NCBI GenBank assembly: GCA_039809495.1
Contig: JBDHVC010000007.1
Location: forward strand, 48,457-112,456
Source of the DNA: JAFLCL01 sp039809495
Lineage (GTDB): Bacteria; Myxococcota_A; Polyangia; Polyangiales; Sandaracinaceae
Length of the DNA: 64,000 nucleotides
Direction: 5' to 3'
The notes beneath the pieces are model-generated. The model was not told the origin of the DNA, searched no databases, and worked only from the letters and a program-made list of their open reading frames with translations. Of this stretch, positions 7,877 to 15,430 are shown in pieces (position 1 is the first letter of the stretch; each line of letters opens with the position of its first letter). Made by a program: the position numbers and the translations under genes.

Positions 7877-9139
7877 TCAGTGACCCGCGACGGCCGCTAG
7901 GATCGTCATGAAGACGAAGAACACGAAGCCCATGATGGCGATGAGGCAGCCGACGAGCTGCCCCGCGGGCGAGACGTTCCCCCTCACCCCCGGCTGCATC
8001 GCCATCCCCCCGACCGGCATGGTCGGGAAGGCGCTGAGCGACTCCTTCGCGACGTGCGACGCGTCGTCGACGATCACCGCCTGGGGCGGGAGCTGCGGCG
8101 TCTCGGTCTTGAAGCGATCGTCCCCGCGCCGCACGGCCGTGCCGAGCGCGACGATCTCGATGAGGCCGTTGCCGATCTCTCGGATGTGGAGCTTGTTCCC
8201 GATCACGCGCTCGGCGCCGATCTCCTGCGCCTCCTTGCGGATCAGCTCGAGGCAGTTCTCGCGTGCCTCGTAGACGAGGCGCGTGACCTCGTTGATCTCG
8301 CCGCGCGCGAGGCCCTTCAAGCTGGCGGCGAGCCCCCCGACGAAGCCGAGGGAGTACACGCTCGTCGCCATCACGAGCTGGTGGGGCAGGAGCCCGAGCT
8401 GGGCGAGGTTCCAGAGCTCGGCGCCCGTGAGCTCGGAGGTGACGACGCGCTCGGGGCCGACGGGCCCCTGCGAGAGCATCGGGTGGTGCGAGGCCGTCCC
8501 CGTGAGCAGGAGCTCCACGGTGCCCGGCCCGTAGGGGAGCATCTGGACGTTCACGTCCACCACCGCGTTCGCGCCGGCGCGCGAGGCCTCCTCGCGCAGG
8601 CGCTGGAGCGCCGTGTGGCGGATCTGGTTGTACATCGAGCTGAACTCGTGGACCTCTCCGCGCGCCATCGTGCGCAGGGAGCCGAGCACGCCCCGGCCGA
8701 CGCCGAGCGCGTAGGCGATGTTGCCCATCACGAACTTCGTCGGGCGGTACCCCGCGTCGAGGTGGCAGTAGAGCTCGATCCCCGAGGCGGCGCTCGAGAA
8801 GAACGGGAGCTGGCCCCGCGTATCGACCACGGCGGTGCCTTGCGCGAGGAATTCCGTGTAGCTCGCGAGCGTCCGCAGCTCGGAGACCACCCCCGTGACG
8901 CCGGAGGCGCCGTGCTTGCGGGCCTCCTGCTCCATCCGCTCGATGGCGGCGTGCCGCCCCTCGGAGATGAGCTGGGTGACCTGCTGGATCTCGCCGCCGG
9001 CGATCGAGCGCCCCATGCTCGCGAGGCCACCGGCGACGCCGAGCGAGCGCACGCTGTTGCCGACGGTGATCTCGGCCGGCTCGATCCCCTTGAGCCGGAG
9101 GCAGTAGATCTCGTTGCCACTCATCCCGCTGATGAACAT
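7877..9139 (-). CDS. Triple YbjQ/UPF0145-domain protein with C-terminal membrane anchor
   Basis: 420 residues from an ATG at MFISGMSGNEIY. Three tandem YbjQ-type domains (heavy-metal-binding/UPF0145 fold) can be aligned at about residues 1-115, 118-235 and 235-350. Each carries a hydrophobic strand, a V(M)GNxxYxLGVxxG-like segment, a GEIxExTxLxxEAR helix and a final strand with a small-residue GTA. YbjQ proteins normally have one domain and form pentamers, so three copies in one chain is unusual. A linker leads to one C-terminal transmembrane helix (GCLIAIMGFVFFVFMTILAA), placing the domains in the cytoplasm or periplasm as a tail-anchored protein. A TTG 12 codons upstream could also serve as the start, but homology begins at the ATG. 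Function is unknown. Confidence 0.7.
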   Translation of the reverse strand: MFISGMSGNEIYCLRLKGIEPAEITVGNSVRSLGVAGGLASMGRSIAGGEIQQVTQLISEGRHAAIERMEQEARKHGASGVTGVVSELRTLASYTEFLAQGTAVVDTRGQLPFFSSAASGIELYCHLDAGYRPTKFVMGNIAYALGVGRGVLGSLRTMARGEVHEFSSMYNQIRHTALQRLREEASRAGANAVVDVNVQMLPYGPGTVELLLTGTASHHPMLSQGPVGPERVVTSELTGAELWNLAQLGLLPHQLVMATSVYSLGFVGGLAASLKGLARGEINEVTRLVYEARENCLELIRKEAQEIGAERVIGNKLHIREIGNGLIEIVALGTAVRRGDDRFKTETPQLPPQAVIVDDASHVAKESLSAFPTMPVGGMAMQPGVRGNVSPAGQLVGCLIAIMGFVFFVFMTILAAVAGH

Positions 9140-9243
9140 GGCGGGAGTGTCACCCAGCCGACGCGTGGCTGACAACCACCTCGACGATCACCTCGTCGAC
9201 CACCTCGGCGTAGGCCCGAGCATCGCCTCGACGGCGCGCGCTG

Positions 9244-9960
9244 TCAGGCGTCGAGCGACGCCTGCACGTAGAGGAAGCGCTGGCAGCTCTGGCAGTTGAG
9301 CACCTCGCCGCGCTGGATCTGGATGAGGCGCTGAGGAGCCACCGCCATGCGGCACGCGGCGCAGGAGCCGTCGAGCACCTCGCAGACGGCGGGCGGGCGG
9401 CCCTTCACGACGCGCTGGTAGAGCCGGAGCGTCTCCTTCGGGAGCGCCTTCGCGTAGCCCTCGCGCCCGACCACGATCCGATCGCGCTCCTCGCGAAGCG
9501 ACGCGAGCGTCGGCTCGATCGTCCTCTCCACGCTCTCGAGCTCCGTCTTCGCCTCGGCGAGCGCCTCCTCCGGCTCCGCGAGCCCGGCGCGCATCCTCTC
9601 GAGGCGCTCCTTGAGCGCGTCGCGCTGCGTCTCCCCGTCCTTGATCGTGCGCCGGACGGCCTCGACCTCGCGCTCGGCGAGCTCGGCCTCTCGCCCGTTG
9701 CGCGCCTTGGCGCTCTTCGACTTCGCCTTCGAGAGCGCCTCGCCGCGCGTCGTGAGATCGAGCTCCTCGAGCGCGAGCAGCCGCTCGGCCTCGCCGATCG
9801 CCGCGCGTTGACCCGCGACGAGGGCCTCGAGGCGTCGGAGCGCCGCGCGACGATCCTCGAGCTCGCCCGGGAGCGCCCTCAGGCGGTCCTCGAGGCTCCG
9901 CGCCTTCGCGTCGATCTCCGCCAGACTCACGAGTGCTCTCAACTGCTCGCGCACGCTCAC
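9244..9960 (-). CDS. Coiled-coil protein with C4 zinc ribbon (zf-RING_7 / DUF164 type)
   Basis: 238 residues. Residues about 10-170 form a long antiparallel coiled coil rich in Glu, Arg and Ala. The C-terminus has a four-Cys zinc ribbon, CAAC followed by CQSC about 25 residues later, with the family-typical VAPQRLIQIQRGE segment between them. This architecture is common in bacteria, often encoded near Nif3-like or RNase H genes; its role is unclear and nucleic-acid binding has been suggested. The GTG start has a GGAAAGG-like Shine-Dalgarno just upstream. It precedes the tRNA gene's 3' end by about 86 bp in the direction opposite to transcription. Confidence 0.8.
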   Translation of the reverse strand: MSVREQLRALVSLAEIDAKARSLEDRLRALPGELEDRRAALRRLEALVAGQRAAIGEAERLLALEELDLTTRGEALSKAKSKSAKARNGREAELAEREVEAVRRTIKDGETQRDALKERLERMRAGLAEPEEALAEAKTELESVERTIEPTLASLREERDRIVVGREGYAKALPKETLRLYQRVVKGRPPAVCEVLDGSCAACRMAVAPQRLIQIQRGEVLNCQSCQRFLYVQASLDA

Positions 9961-10046
9961 GCCTTTCCCCCGCGCTCTTGGGCTCGCGCGGGGACGGCGC
10001 TCGTACCGCGCTTCGCGAGCGATCGCAACACCGAGCGCGAGGAAGA

Positions 10047-10120
10047 TAGGCCCACCCGGATTCGAACCGAGACACGCCCCGTTATGAGCGGGGAGCTCTG
10101 ACCAGTTGAGCTATGGGCCC
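10047..10120 (-). tRNA. tRNA with CAT anticodon (elongator tRNA-Met or lysidine-type tRNA-Ile)
   Basis: A full cloverleaf folds on the minus strand: acceptor GGGCCCA/TGGGCCT, D arm GCTC...GAGC, anticodon stem CCCCG/CGGGG with loop CTCATAA, variable loop CGTGT and T arm CTCGG-TTCGAAT-CCGGG. The anticodon is CAT. The first acceptor pair is G1-U72 rather than G-C, the discriminator is A, and the 3' CCA is not encoded. There is no C1-A72 mismatch and the anticodon stem lacks three G-C pairs in initiator order, so it is not a clear initiator. Elongator Met and Ile2 cannot be separated by eye. Confidence 0.9.
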
Positions 10121-10177
10121 GTGTTCGCGCGGCGTGCGCGCGTATAGCGCGCGTTCGGCGTGCGCGCGACCGCGCCG

Positions 10178-11098
10178 TCAGACGTACGTGAGCCACTCGG
10201 GGTGGGAGGGGTTCACCCCACGCACCGTCTCGAAGTAGCGCTCCTGCACGCGCTTCGTGGTCGCTCCACGCGCCCCGTCGCCGATCACGCGATCGTCGAT
10301 CTCGCGCACGGGGGTGATCTCCGCGGCCGTCCCGCAGAGGAAGACCTCGTCCGCCGTGTAGAGCTCGTCCCGCGCGATGTCGCGCGCGACGACGGGGACG
10401 CCGAGATCGTCGCGGAGGATCGTCATCACCGACTCGCGCGTGATGCCGCCGAGGATCGCGCTCCCTTGCGACGGCGTGTACGCCACCCCGTCGCGGATCA
10501 TCCACGCGTTCTCGCCCGAGGCCTCGCTCACCTGCCCGGCCGCGTCGAGGAGGATCGCCTCCTGGTAGCCCGCGACGAGCGCCTCGCGCTTGGCGAGGAC
10601 GGAGTTCACGTAGTGCCCGACGACCTTGCCGCGCGCCATCAGCATGTTGATGCCGGGCCGGGTGAACGAGCTCACCTTCGCGCGGATGCCCTTCTCGAGC
10701 CCCTCGTCTCCGAGGTACGCGCCCCAGCGCCAGACGACGACGGCGACGCGCGTCCTGTTCGTCGCGCCGAGCCCCATCGCGCCGTCTCCGAGGAAGACGA
10801 GGGGCCTCAGGTAGCAGGAGTTGAGGCCGTTGACGCGCACGGTCTCGAGGCACGCCTCGACGATCTGCTCCTGCGTGTACGGCATCGGGATCATGCAGAT
10901 CTTCGCGGAGTCGAAGAGCCGGCGGACGTGCTCGCGCAGGCGAAAGATCGCGCTCCGACCGTCGTGCGTCTCGTAGCAGCGGATCCCCTCGAACGCGCCG
11001 AGCCCGTAGTGGAGCGTGTGCGTGAGGATGTGGACGTTCGCCTGATCCCAGTCGACGAGCGCTCCATCCAGCCAGATCTTCGCAACCTTCTCGACCAT
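10178..11098 (-). CDS. ilvE: Branched-chain amino acid aminotransferase (class IV)
   Basis: 306 residues, close to E. coli IlvE. It transfers the amino group between glutamate and the keto acids of Leu, Ile and Val using PLP. The start MVEKVAKIWLDGALV is chosen because GGAGGT lies 5 nt before this ATG; an in-frame start 13 codons upstream lacks support. Family motifs include HTLHYGLGAFEGIRCY (residues about 28-43), RPLVFLGDGAMGL, the PLP-lysine region GHYVNSVLAKREAL and the ISEASGENAW-type loop seen here as VSEASGENAW. It ends 57 bp before the tRNA gene. Confidence 0.95.
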   Translation of the reverse strand: MVEKVAKIWLDGALVDWDQANVHILTHTLHYGLGAFEGIRCYETHDGRSAIFRLREHVRRLFDSAKICMIPMPYTQEQIVEACLETVRVNGLNSCYLRPLVFLGDGAMGLGATNRTRVAVVVWRWGAYLGDEGLEKGIRAKVSSFTRPGINMLMARGKVVGHYVNSVLAKREALVAGYQEAILLDAAGQVSEASGENAWMIRDGVAYTPSQGSAILGGITRESVMTILRDDLGVPVVARDIARDELYTADEVFLCGTAAEITPVREIDDRVIGDGARGATTKRVQERYFETVRGVNPSHPEWLTYV

Positions 11099-11185
11099 CG
11101 GCGACCTCCACGAGAGCGAACCGAGCGCTTCTATCACGCGCTCGCCGAGAGCGATCGAGCCGCGACGCGGCTCGCCCGCGCGCCG

Positions 11186-12904
11186 TCAGCCCTGGGGCGT
11201 CTCGCCGTGCACGTAGACCCACGTCGCGGGGTTCGCCTCGTTCGCGAAGACGGCGTGCCACCCCTCGGGCAGCGTCGGCCCCGCCCAGAAGAAGAGCCAC
11301 TTCGCGTCGCGCGGGGAGAGGTTCACGCAGCCGTGCGAGCGCGTGCGGCCGAAGCTGTCGTGCCAGAACGCCGAGTGGATCGCGTAGGCGAGCTGGAAGT
11401 ACATCACGTAGGGCACGTCCTGGATCGCGTAGGGGCCATCGGTCGCGTGATCGCCGTCCATCGTGTGCGTGATGTGCTTGCTCGAGATGCGAAAGAGGCC
11501 CGTCGGCGTCCGCATGTCGCGGAGCGGGTTGTCCGGATCGCGCACGCGACCCGTCGAGACGAGCGTCGCGAAGACCGGCACGAGGCCCTCGTAGGCGACG
11601 AGCGTCTGAGCCGCGAGATCGATGTCGATCCACCTGTCGCCCTCGCCGACGCCGGACGGTCGCTCGGTCGCGGCGCGGATGATCCGCACGTCCTCGACGC
11701 GAAAGAGCCGGTCGTCGCTCGTCGTCACGTACCGCGTGCCGCGGTGCTCCGCCTCGTCGAGCACCTGGAACATGTGGTGGTAGCCAGGCGCGCGGCCTCG
11801 ACGCGGACGACCATCGGCGCCGAGGGTGTACTGGTTCACCTTCGACGACATGACGAAGCCGATCGGGAGGGCGAGCCCCGCGACGGGGCGCCCGAAGTCG
11901 CCCGTCGTCCCGAGGCTCGCGCGCGCGTCGGGCTCTAGGGCGGCCTCGCGCTCGGCTCCGCCCGCTCCGCCGCGATCGAGGACGGCGCCGTGGAAGGTCG
12001 AGCTCTCGATGAAGTGCTCGTCGCGCGGTCGATCGAGGCCGAAGTAGGGGATGAACTCGTTGGCGAGCGTGCGCCAGTAGCGCCGCGCGCCGGTGCGCGC
12101 GTCGCGATCGATCGACACGATGAAGCCCTTGAGCATGCGCCGCATGAGGACACCCCCGCGCTCGCCGTCGAGCGAGGCGAGCGTCGGGACGAGGTCCTCG
12201 GCCGCCTCGGGAGCGTCGCCGCTCGTCGCCTCGGCCTCGCTCATGCCGGCCGTCGCGGCCACGAGGGCCTCGGCTCGCGCGACGCCGGCGGCGGGCTCGG
12301 CCGACGCGCCGCTCGCGCCGGGGCCCTCCCCCTCGGCGGCCCCGGCGCCCTCGGGCGGCTCCTGCCCCGGGATCCGATAGCCCTCGTAGAGCGCGGCCTC
12401 CTCGTCGGTCGGCAGGCGCCGATACACGGCGAGGCGATCGCGGCGCGTGCGCGCGTAGCGGTAAGGGAGCTCGGTCGTGAGGTCGGGCTGCGCCGGACGC
12501 CGGGTGGGAAGCCTCCTGCCCTCGAAGGGGATGACGTCGCGCGTGCTGCAGACGAACCCTCCCGTCGCCAGCTCGAACCATCCGTCACGGCAGCCGTCGT
12601 TGCCGATCGGATCATGCGTGGTCGCCATCACGGTCGCGCCGACGCGGAGGTAGCCGAGCCGACGAGCGTCGCGGTTGGGCTGTGAATAGACGCGGACGGC
12701 GTAGCGGTTCGCGAAGAGGCGCTTGGGCGGGCCGCTCGGCTCGGGCGCTCGCGCCTCTTCGACCTCGGGCTCGTCGCTCGGCGGCGGCTCGACGCGGGCG
12801 TCGGCGGGGCTCGCCTCGCCTCCCCCGCACGACCAGGCGCCCGCGCTCGCGCTCAACGCCACGAGCAGGGCAAGCAGGCTCGCCCTCCTCGGGACGAGCG
12901 CCAT
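11186..12904 (-). CDS. L,D-transpeptidase (YkuD family), probable lipoprotein
   Basis: 572 residues. The signal peptide ends AGAWSCGGG, a plausible but not perfect lipobox. After a Pro/Glu-rich linker, residues about 50-110 resemble an SH3-like module (a VYSQPNRDARRLGYLRVG segment). The C-terminal part is a YkuD domain with catalytic HDSFGRTRSHGCVNLS, the Cys lying near residue 525. These enzymes form 3-3 peptidoglycan cross-links or attach lipoproteins to the wall in the periplasm. The ATG has AAGGA about 6 nt upstream. It diverges from the next gene across a 98-bp gap with a direct repeat. The middle 350 residues are unassigned. Confidence 0.85.
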   Translation of the reverse strand: MALVPRRASLLALLVALSASAGAWSCGGGEASPADARVEPPPSDEPEVEEARAPEPSGPPKRLFANRYAVRVYSQPNRDARRLGYLRVGATVMATTHDPIGNDGCRDGWFELATGGFVCSTRDVIPFEGRRLPTRRPAQPDLTTELPYRYARTRRDRLAVYRRLPTDEEAALYEGYRIPGQEPPEGAGAAEGEGPGASGASAEPAAGVARAEALVAATAGMSEAEATSGDAPEAAEDLVPTLASLDGERGGVLMRRMLKGFIVSIDRDARTGARRYWRTLANEFIPYFGLDRPRDEHFIESSTFHGAVLDRGGAGGAEREAALEPDARASLGTTGDFGRPVAGLALPIGFVMSSKVNQYTLGADGRPRRGRAPGYHHMFQVLDEAEHRGTRYVTTSDDRLFRVEDVRIIRAATERPSGVGEGDRWIDIDLAAQTLVAYEGLVPVFATLVSTGRVRDPDNPLRDMRTPTGLFRISSKHITHTMDGDHATDGPYAIQDVPYVMYFQLAYAIHSAFWHDSFGRTRSHGCVNLSPRDAKWLFFWAGPTLPEGWHAVFANEANPATWVYVHGETPQG

Positions 12905-12937
12905 CGCGTTCCTTCGTTCCTCGTTCACGGAGGACAA

Positions 12938-12970
12938 CGAGTGAAACGCAGAGCGCGACGAGTCAAACGC
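12938..12970. promoter_or_regulatory. 12-bp direct repeat in a divergent promoter region (candidate operator)
   Basis: CGAGTGAAACGC (12938-12949) recurs as CGAGTCAAACGC (12959-12970), 21 bp apart start to start, i.e. two helical turns. On the minus strand the second copy contains TTGACT, a good -35 for the L,D-transpeptidase gene, and the first copy falls where its -10 would be. The arrangement would suit a regulator binding one face of the DNA. Confidence 0.45.
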
Positions 12971-13002
12971 CGAGGCCGTGTCACCCTCTGCGTCCGCCGC
13001 GA

Positions 13003-14493
13003 ATGACCGAGCCGAATCCATCGTCGAAGCGCCCCGCCATGCGCGCCGCATCGAGCAGCATGTCCTCGAGCGAGGGAGCGGTCTCCGCGCTCCTGCTCGA
13101 CGCCGCGCTCTCGCGCCGCGCGACGGCGCTCGGCTGGTTCGCGTCGCTCCTCGTCCACGGGGCGCTCCTCGGCGCGCTCTATCTCTATGGGCAGGTCCCC
13201 GACTACGGCTTCGCGTTCGAGGTCCCCGCCGAGCTCGAGCTCGGGATGACCGACGCGGTCGCGCTCGACACGCCTCCCACGCCACCCGCGCGCGATGAGC
13301 CTCCTCCCCCTCCGCGCGACGAGGCGAGCGGGGCGACGCCGAGCGAGCCAGGAAGCGACGCGCCGAGCGCGCTCGCGAGCGCCGACGCCGGCGTGCCCCG
13401 CGACGCCGCGCGAGCGCGGCGGCGACGCGACGCGGGTCCCGAGGCCGTGCCGAGCGCGCCGTCAGAGCCGCGCGCCGAGCCTCCCCCCGTCGCGTTCCTT
13501 CCGGCCGGAGGTCAGGTCGCGATGCGCCTCGACCTCGATCGCGTGCGCGACAGCCAGGTGCGCGCGGACGTCGAGGCGCTGCTCGCCGTCGTCCCCGACT
13601 GGCAGATCCTGCTCGGTGAGAGCGGGATCGAGCCCGTCCGCGACCTCTCGCGCGTGCTCGTCGCCACGCCCAATTTCCAGCGCCGCTCGCTCGTCGTCGC
13701 CGGTCGGCTCGCCGAGGGCGCGGCCGACGCGAGCGCGATCGTCGAGCGCACGGCCCAGGCCGACGAGGACGGCGTCGGCTGGGCGGAGATCGCTGGCGTC
13801 CCGACGACGCGCTGGCCGAGCGACGATGGGACCGAGCGTCGCGTCGCCATCCTCGAAGAGCGGCTCTTCGTCATCGCGCGCCCAGACGATCTCCCGCGCG
13901 TCCTCGCGATCGCGGCGGCGCGAGCCCAGGGTGACGCGTCGTCGACCGCCGACGCGCTGCTCGCCCTCCCCGAGGGCGCCGCGATCACGGTCGAGGTCGA
14001 GGGCGTCCGCTCCTACGCGAGGAGGAGCCCCTGCGCCGTCCCGACCCGGCTCTCCTCGCGCGCCGATCCCCACGCGCTCGACGTCGAGGTCTCCCTCCAC
14101 GCGATCTACGACACGGCCGAGGAGGCCACCGAGGCCGCGCGCTGCTTCGAGTCGCTCCGCGCGCGGGTCGTCCGAAACCCCTTCGTGAGCTTCGCGGGCA
14201 TGGGCCCCGCGCTCACCGGCCTGCGCTTCGCGGTCGAGGGCGCGAGCCTCGACGCGCACACGACGCTCTCCTATGGCCAGGTGCGGACGCTCCTGCGCTA
14301 CGCGCGCGGGATGCTCGAGCCGCCCACGCCGCCTCCGCCGAGCGTCACGCCCGTGCCACCCCCAGGAGCCGCGAGCCCGACCGCGCCACCCGAGGCGAGC
14401 CCGCCTCCGCCCGTTCCCCCGCCACCTCCGCCCGTTCCCCCGCCACCTCCGCCGCCGACCCCGACGCGCGTCCCCCCTCCGCCCGCGCCGTGA
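13003..14493 (+). CDS. Membrane-anchored protein with Pro-rich tail, unknown function
   Basis: 496 residues. A cytoplasmic N-terminus of about 45 residues is followed by one transmembrane helix (LGWFASLLVHGALLGALYLYG), a Pro/Glu/Asp-rich linker, and a folded region of about residues 165-440. That region begins QVAMRLDLDRVRDSQV, continues PVRDLSRVLVATPNF and ends with a YGQVRTLLRYARGML helix. The C-terminus is almost pure Pro with Val and Ser, so it probably spans the cell wall or binds a partner. The folded region resembles the gene at 43870-44934 in layout and in short motifs, so the two may be distant paralogues. I do not recognise a named family. Confidence 0.55.
   Translation: MTEPNPSSKRPAMRAASSSMSSSEGAVSALLLDAALSRRATALGWFASLLVHGALLGALYLYGQVPDYGFAFEVPAELELGMTDAVALDTPPTPPARDEPPPPPRDEASGATPSEPGSDAPSALASADAGVPRDAARARRRRDAGPEAVPSAPSEPRAEPPPVAFLPAGGQVAMRLDLDRVRDSQVRADVEALLAVVPDWQILLGESGIEPVRDLSRVLVATPNFQRRSLVVAGRLAEGAADASAIVERTAQADEDGVGWAEIAGVPTTRWPSDDGTERRVAILEERLFVIARPDDLPRVLAIAAARAQGDASSTADALLALPEGAAITVEVEGVRSYARRSPCAVPTRLSSRADPHALDVEVSLHAIYDTAEEATEAARCFESLRARVVRNPFVSFAGMGPALTGLRFAVEGASLDAHTTLSYGQVRTLLRYARGMLEPPTPPPPSVTPVPPPGAASPTAPPEASPPPPVPPPPPPVPPPPPPPTPTRVPPPPAP
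14404..14454. repeat. 21-bp direct repeat, two full copies plus a partial one, in-frame
   Basis: CCTCCGCCCGTTCCCCCGCCA occurs twice in tandem (14404-14424, 14425-14445) followed by the first 8-9 bases of a third. It encodes the PPPPVPP-like tail of the preceding gene. Confidence 0.85.
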
Positions 14494-14497
14494 TCGC

Positions 14498-14510
14498 CGC
14501 GCGAAGCGCG
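14498..14510. terminator. Small hairpin between convergent genes
   Basis: CGCGC-GAA-GCGCG lies in the 20-bp gap between two facing stop codons. It could act in both directions, but the stem is short and there is no T tract. Confidence 0.25.
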
Positions 14511-14513
14511 CCG

Positions 14514-15311
14514 TCAGTCTCGCCCGGGCTTGGGCTGGCGGCTCCAGCGCGTCGGATCACCCATGGGCCGCGAGGCGACGGCGCACACGTCGAGCACCGC
14601 CTGGGGATCGCAGCCGCAGAGGCCCGAGGCCCAGCAGGGGTTCGCCTCGACGACGCAGAAGCCGCGGTCGTTCGTGCGGCCGATGTCGAGGACGAGCGCC
14701 TCCGGGAGATCGACGCGATCGTCACCGAGGAGCGCGTTCGCGAAGCGCATCGCCTGCTTCGCTTCGTCGTCGGAGATCGGCCACGCGCCCGACGCGTCGC
14801 GCGCGAGCGCCCCGCTCCGCAGGTACGCCGAGTACGTGCGGACCCGCCGGTTGGCGATGAAGAGCCGCACCTCGAGGTCGAAGTCGACGACCTCGGAGAC
14901 GTGCACCGCCTCGTCGTCGTCGAGCGCGAGATCGGGATCGATCATCGCGCCCTCGTCGTAGACGCGCGAGCGAAAGATCTTCTCGTTGACGGGCTTCACG
15001 AAGTGCGGCGTGCGAAGCGTGCGCGCGCGACCGAGCGTCGTGAGCTCGACGTCGCGCTTGCGGTAAGGCTCGGCGAGGCTCGGCAGCCAGCTCGGGCTCG
15101 GCTCGACCATCACGAGCTCGAGCGGCTCGGCGAGCGCGTCCGCGAGCAGCGTCTCGCCGTAGAGCACGGGCTGCTTCTTCGCGATGGCGCGGTCGATCGC
15201 CTCCGGTCGGTAGGAGCGCACCCGCACCGCGTCCCAGCCGCGATCGACGGCCGCTCGCCACATGGCGGTCGAGTCGTCGGTGTAGCGCGGCGAGAGCACG
15301 AGCGTCGGCAT
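14514..15311 (-). CDS. ATP-grasp domain protein (DUF4343-like)
   Basis: 265 residues. The first 90 residues look like a Rossmann-type pre-ATP-grasp region (MPTLVLSPRYTDDS...). The ATP-grasp fold is indicated by HFVKPVNEKIFRSRVY (nucleotide-binding Lys), a DFDLEVRLFIANRRV strand, and a metal-site segment ALVLDIGRTNDRGFCVVEAN where Asp, Glu and Asn would coordinate Mg. Enzymes of this superfamily ligate a carboxylate to an amine or thiol using ATP. The tail CWASGLCGCDPQAVLDV has three Cys and matches the DUF4343 group. No partner gene for peptide modification is adjacent; the substrate is unknown. Confidence 0.7.
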   Translation of the reverse strand: MPTLVLSPRYTDDSTAMWRAAVDRGWDAVRVRSYRPEAIDRAIAKKQPVLYGETLLADALAEPLELVMVEPSPSWLPSLAEPYRKRDVELTTLGRARTLRTPHFVKPVNEKIFRSRVYDEGAMIDPDLALDDDEAVHVSEVVDFDLEVRLFIANRRVRTYSAYLRSGALARDASGAWPISDDEAKQAMRFANALLGDDRVDLPEALVLDIGRTNDRGFCVVEANPCWASGLCGCDPQAVLDVCAVASRPMGDPTRWSRQPKPGRD

Positions 15312-15319
15312 CGCGCCTT

Positions 15320-15325
15320 CTCATA
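15320..15325 (-). promoter_or_regulatory. Candidate -10 hexamer TATGAG
   Basis: TATGAG lies 8 nt before the ATG of the ATP-grasp gene. AAGG within the spacer could also act as a weak Shine-Dalgarno. Confidence 0.3.
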
Positions 15326-15430
15326 CGTCAGCCGCGCGCGATTGGATAGAGGCTCGGCCCGAGCGCCGGAGCAGCCCGGGTGTGCGGGGGACGTGTTGAC
15401 GCGACCCGCCGCCTGGTTCAACCCCGGACC

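Noticed and set aside
9957..12581. An 874-residue minus-strand frame reading through the tRNA gene
   Set aside because: Its end includes the translated tRNA (HSSTGQ-like segment), a well-known false protein, and it conflicts with ilvE and the L,D-transpeptidase frames.
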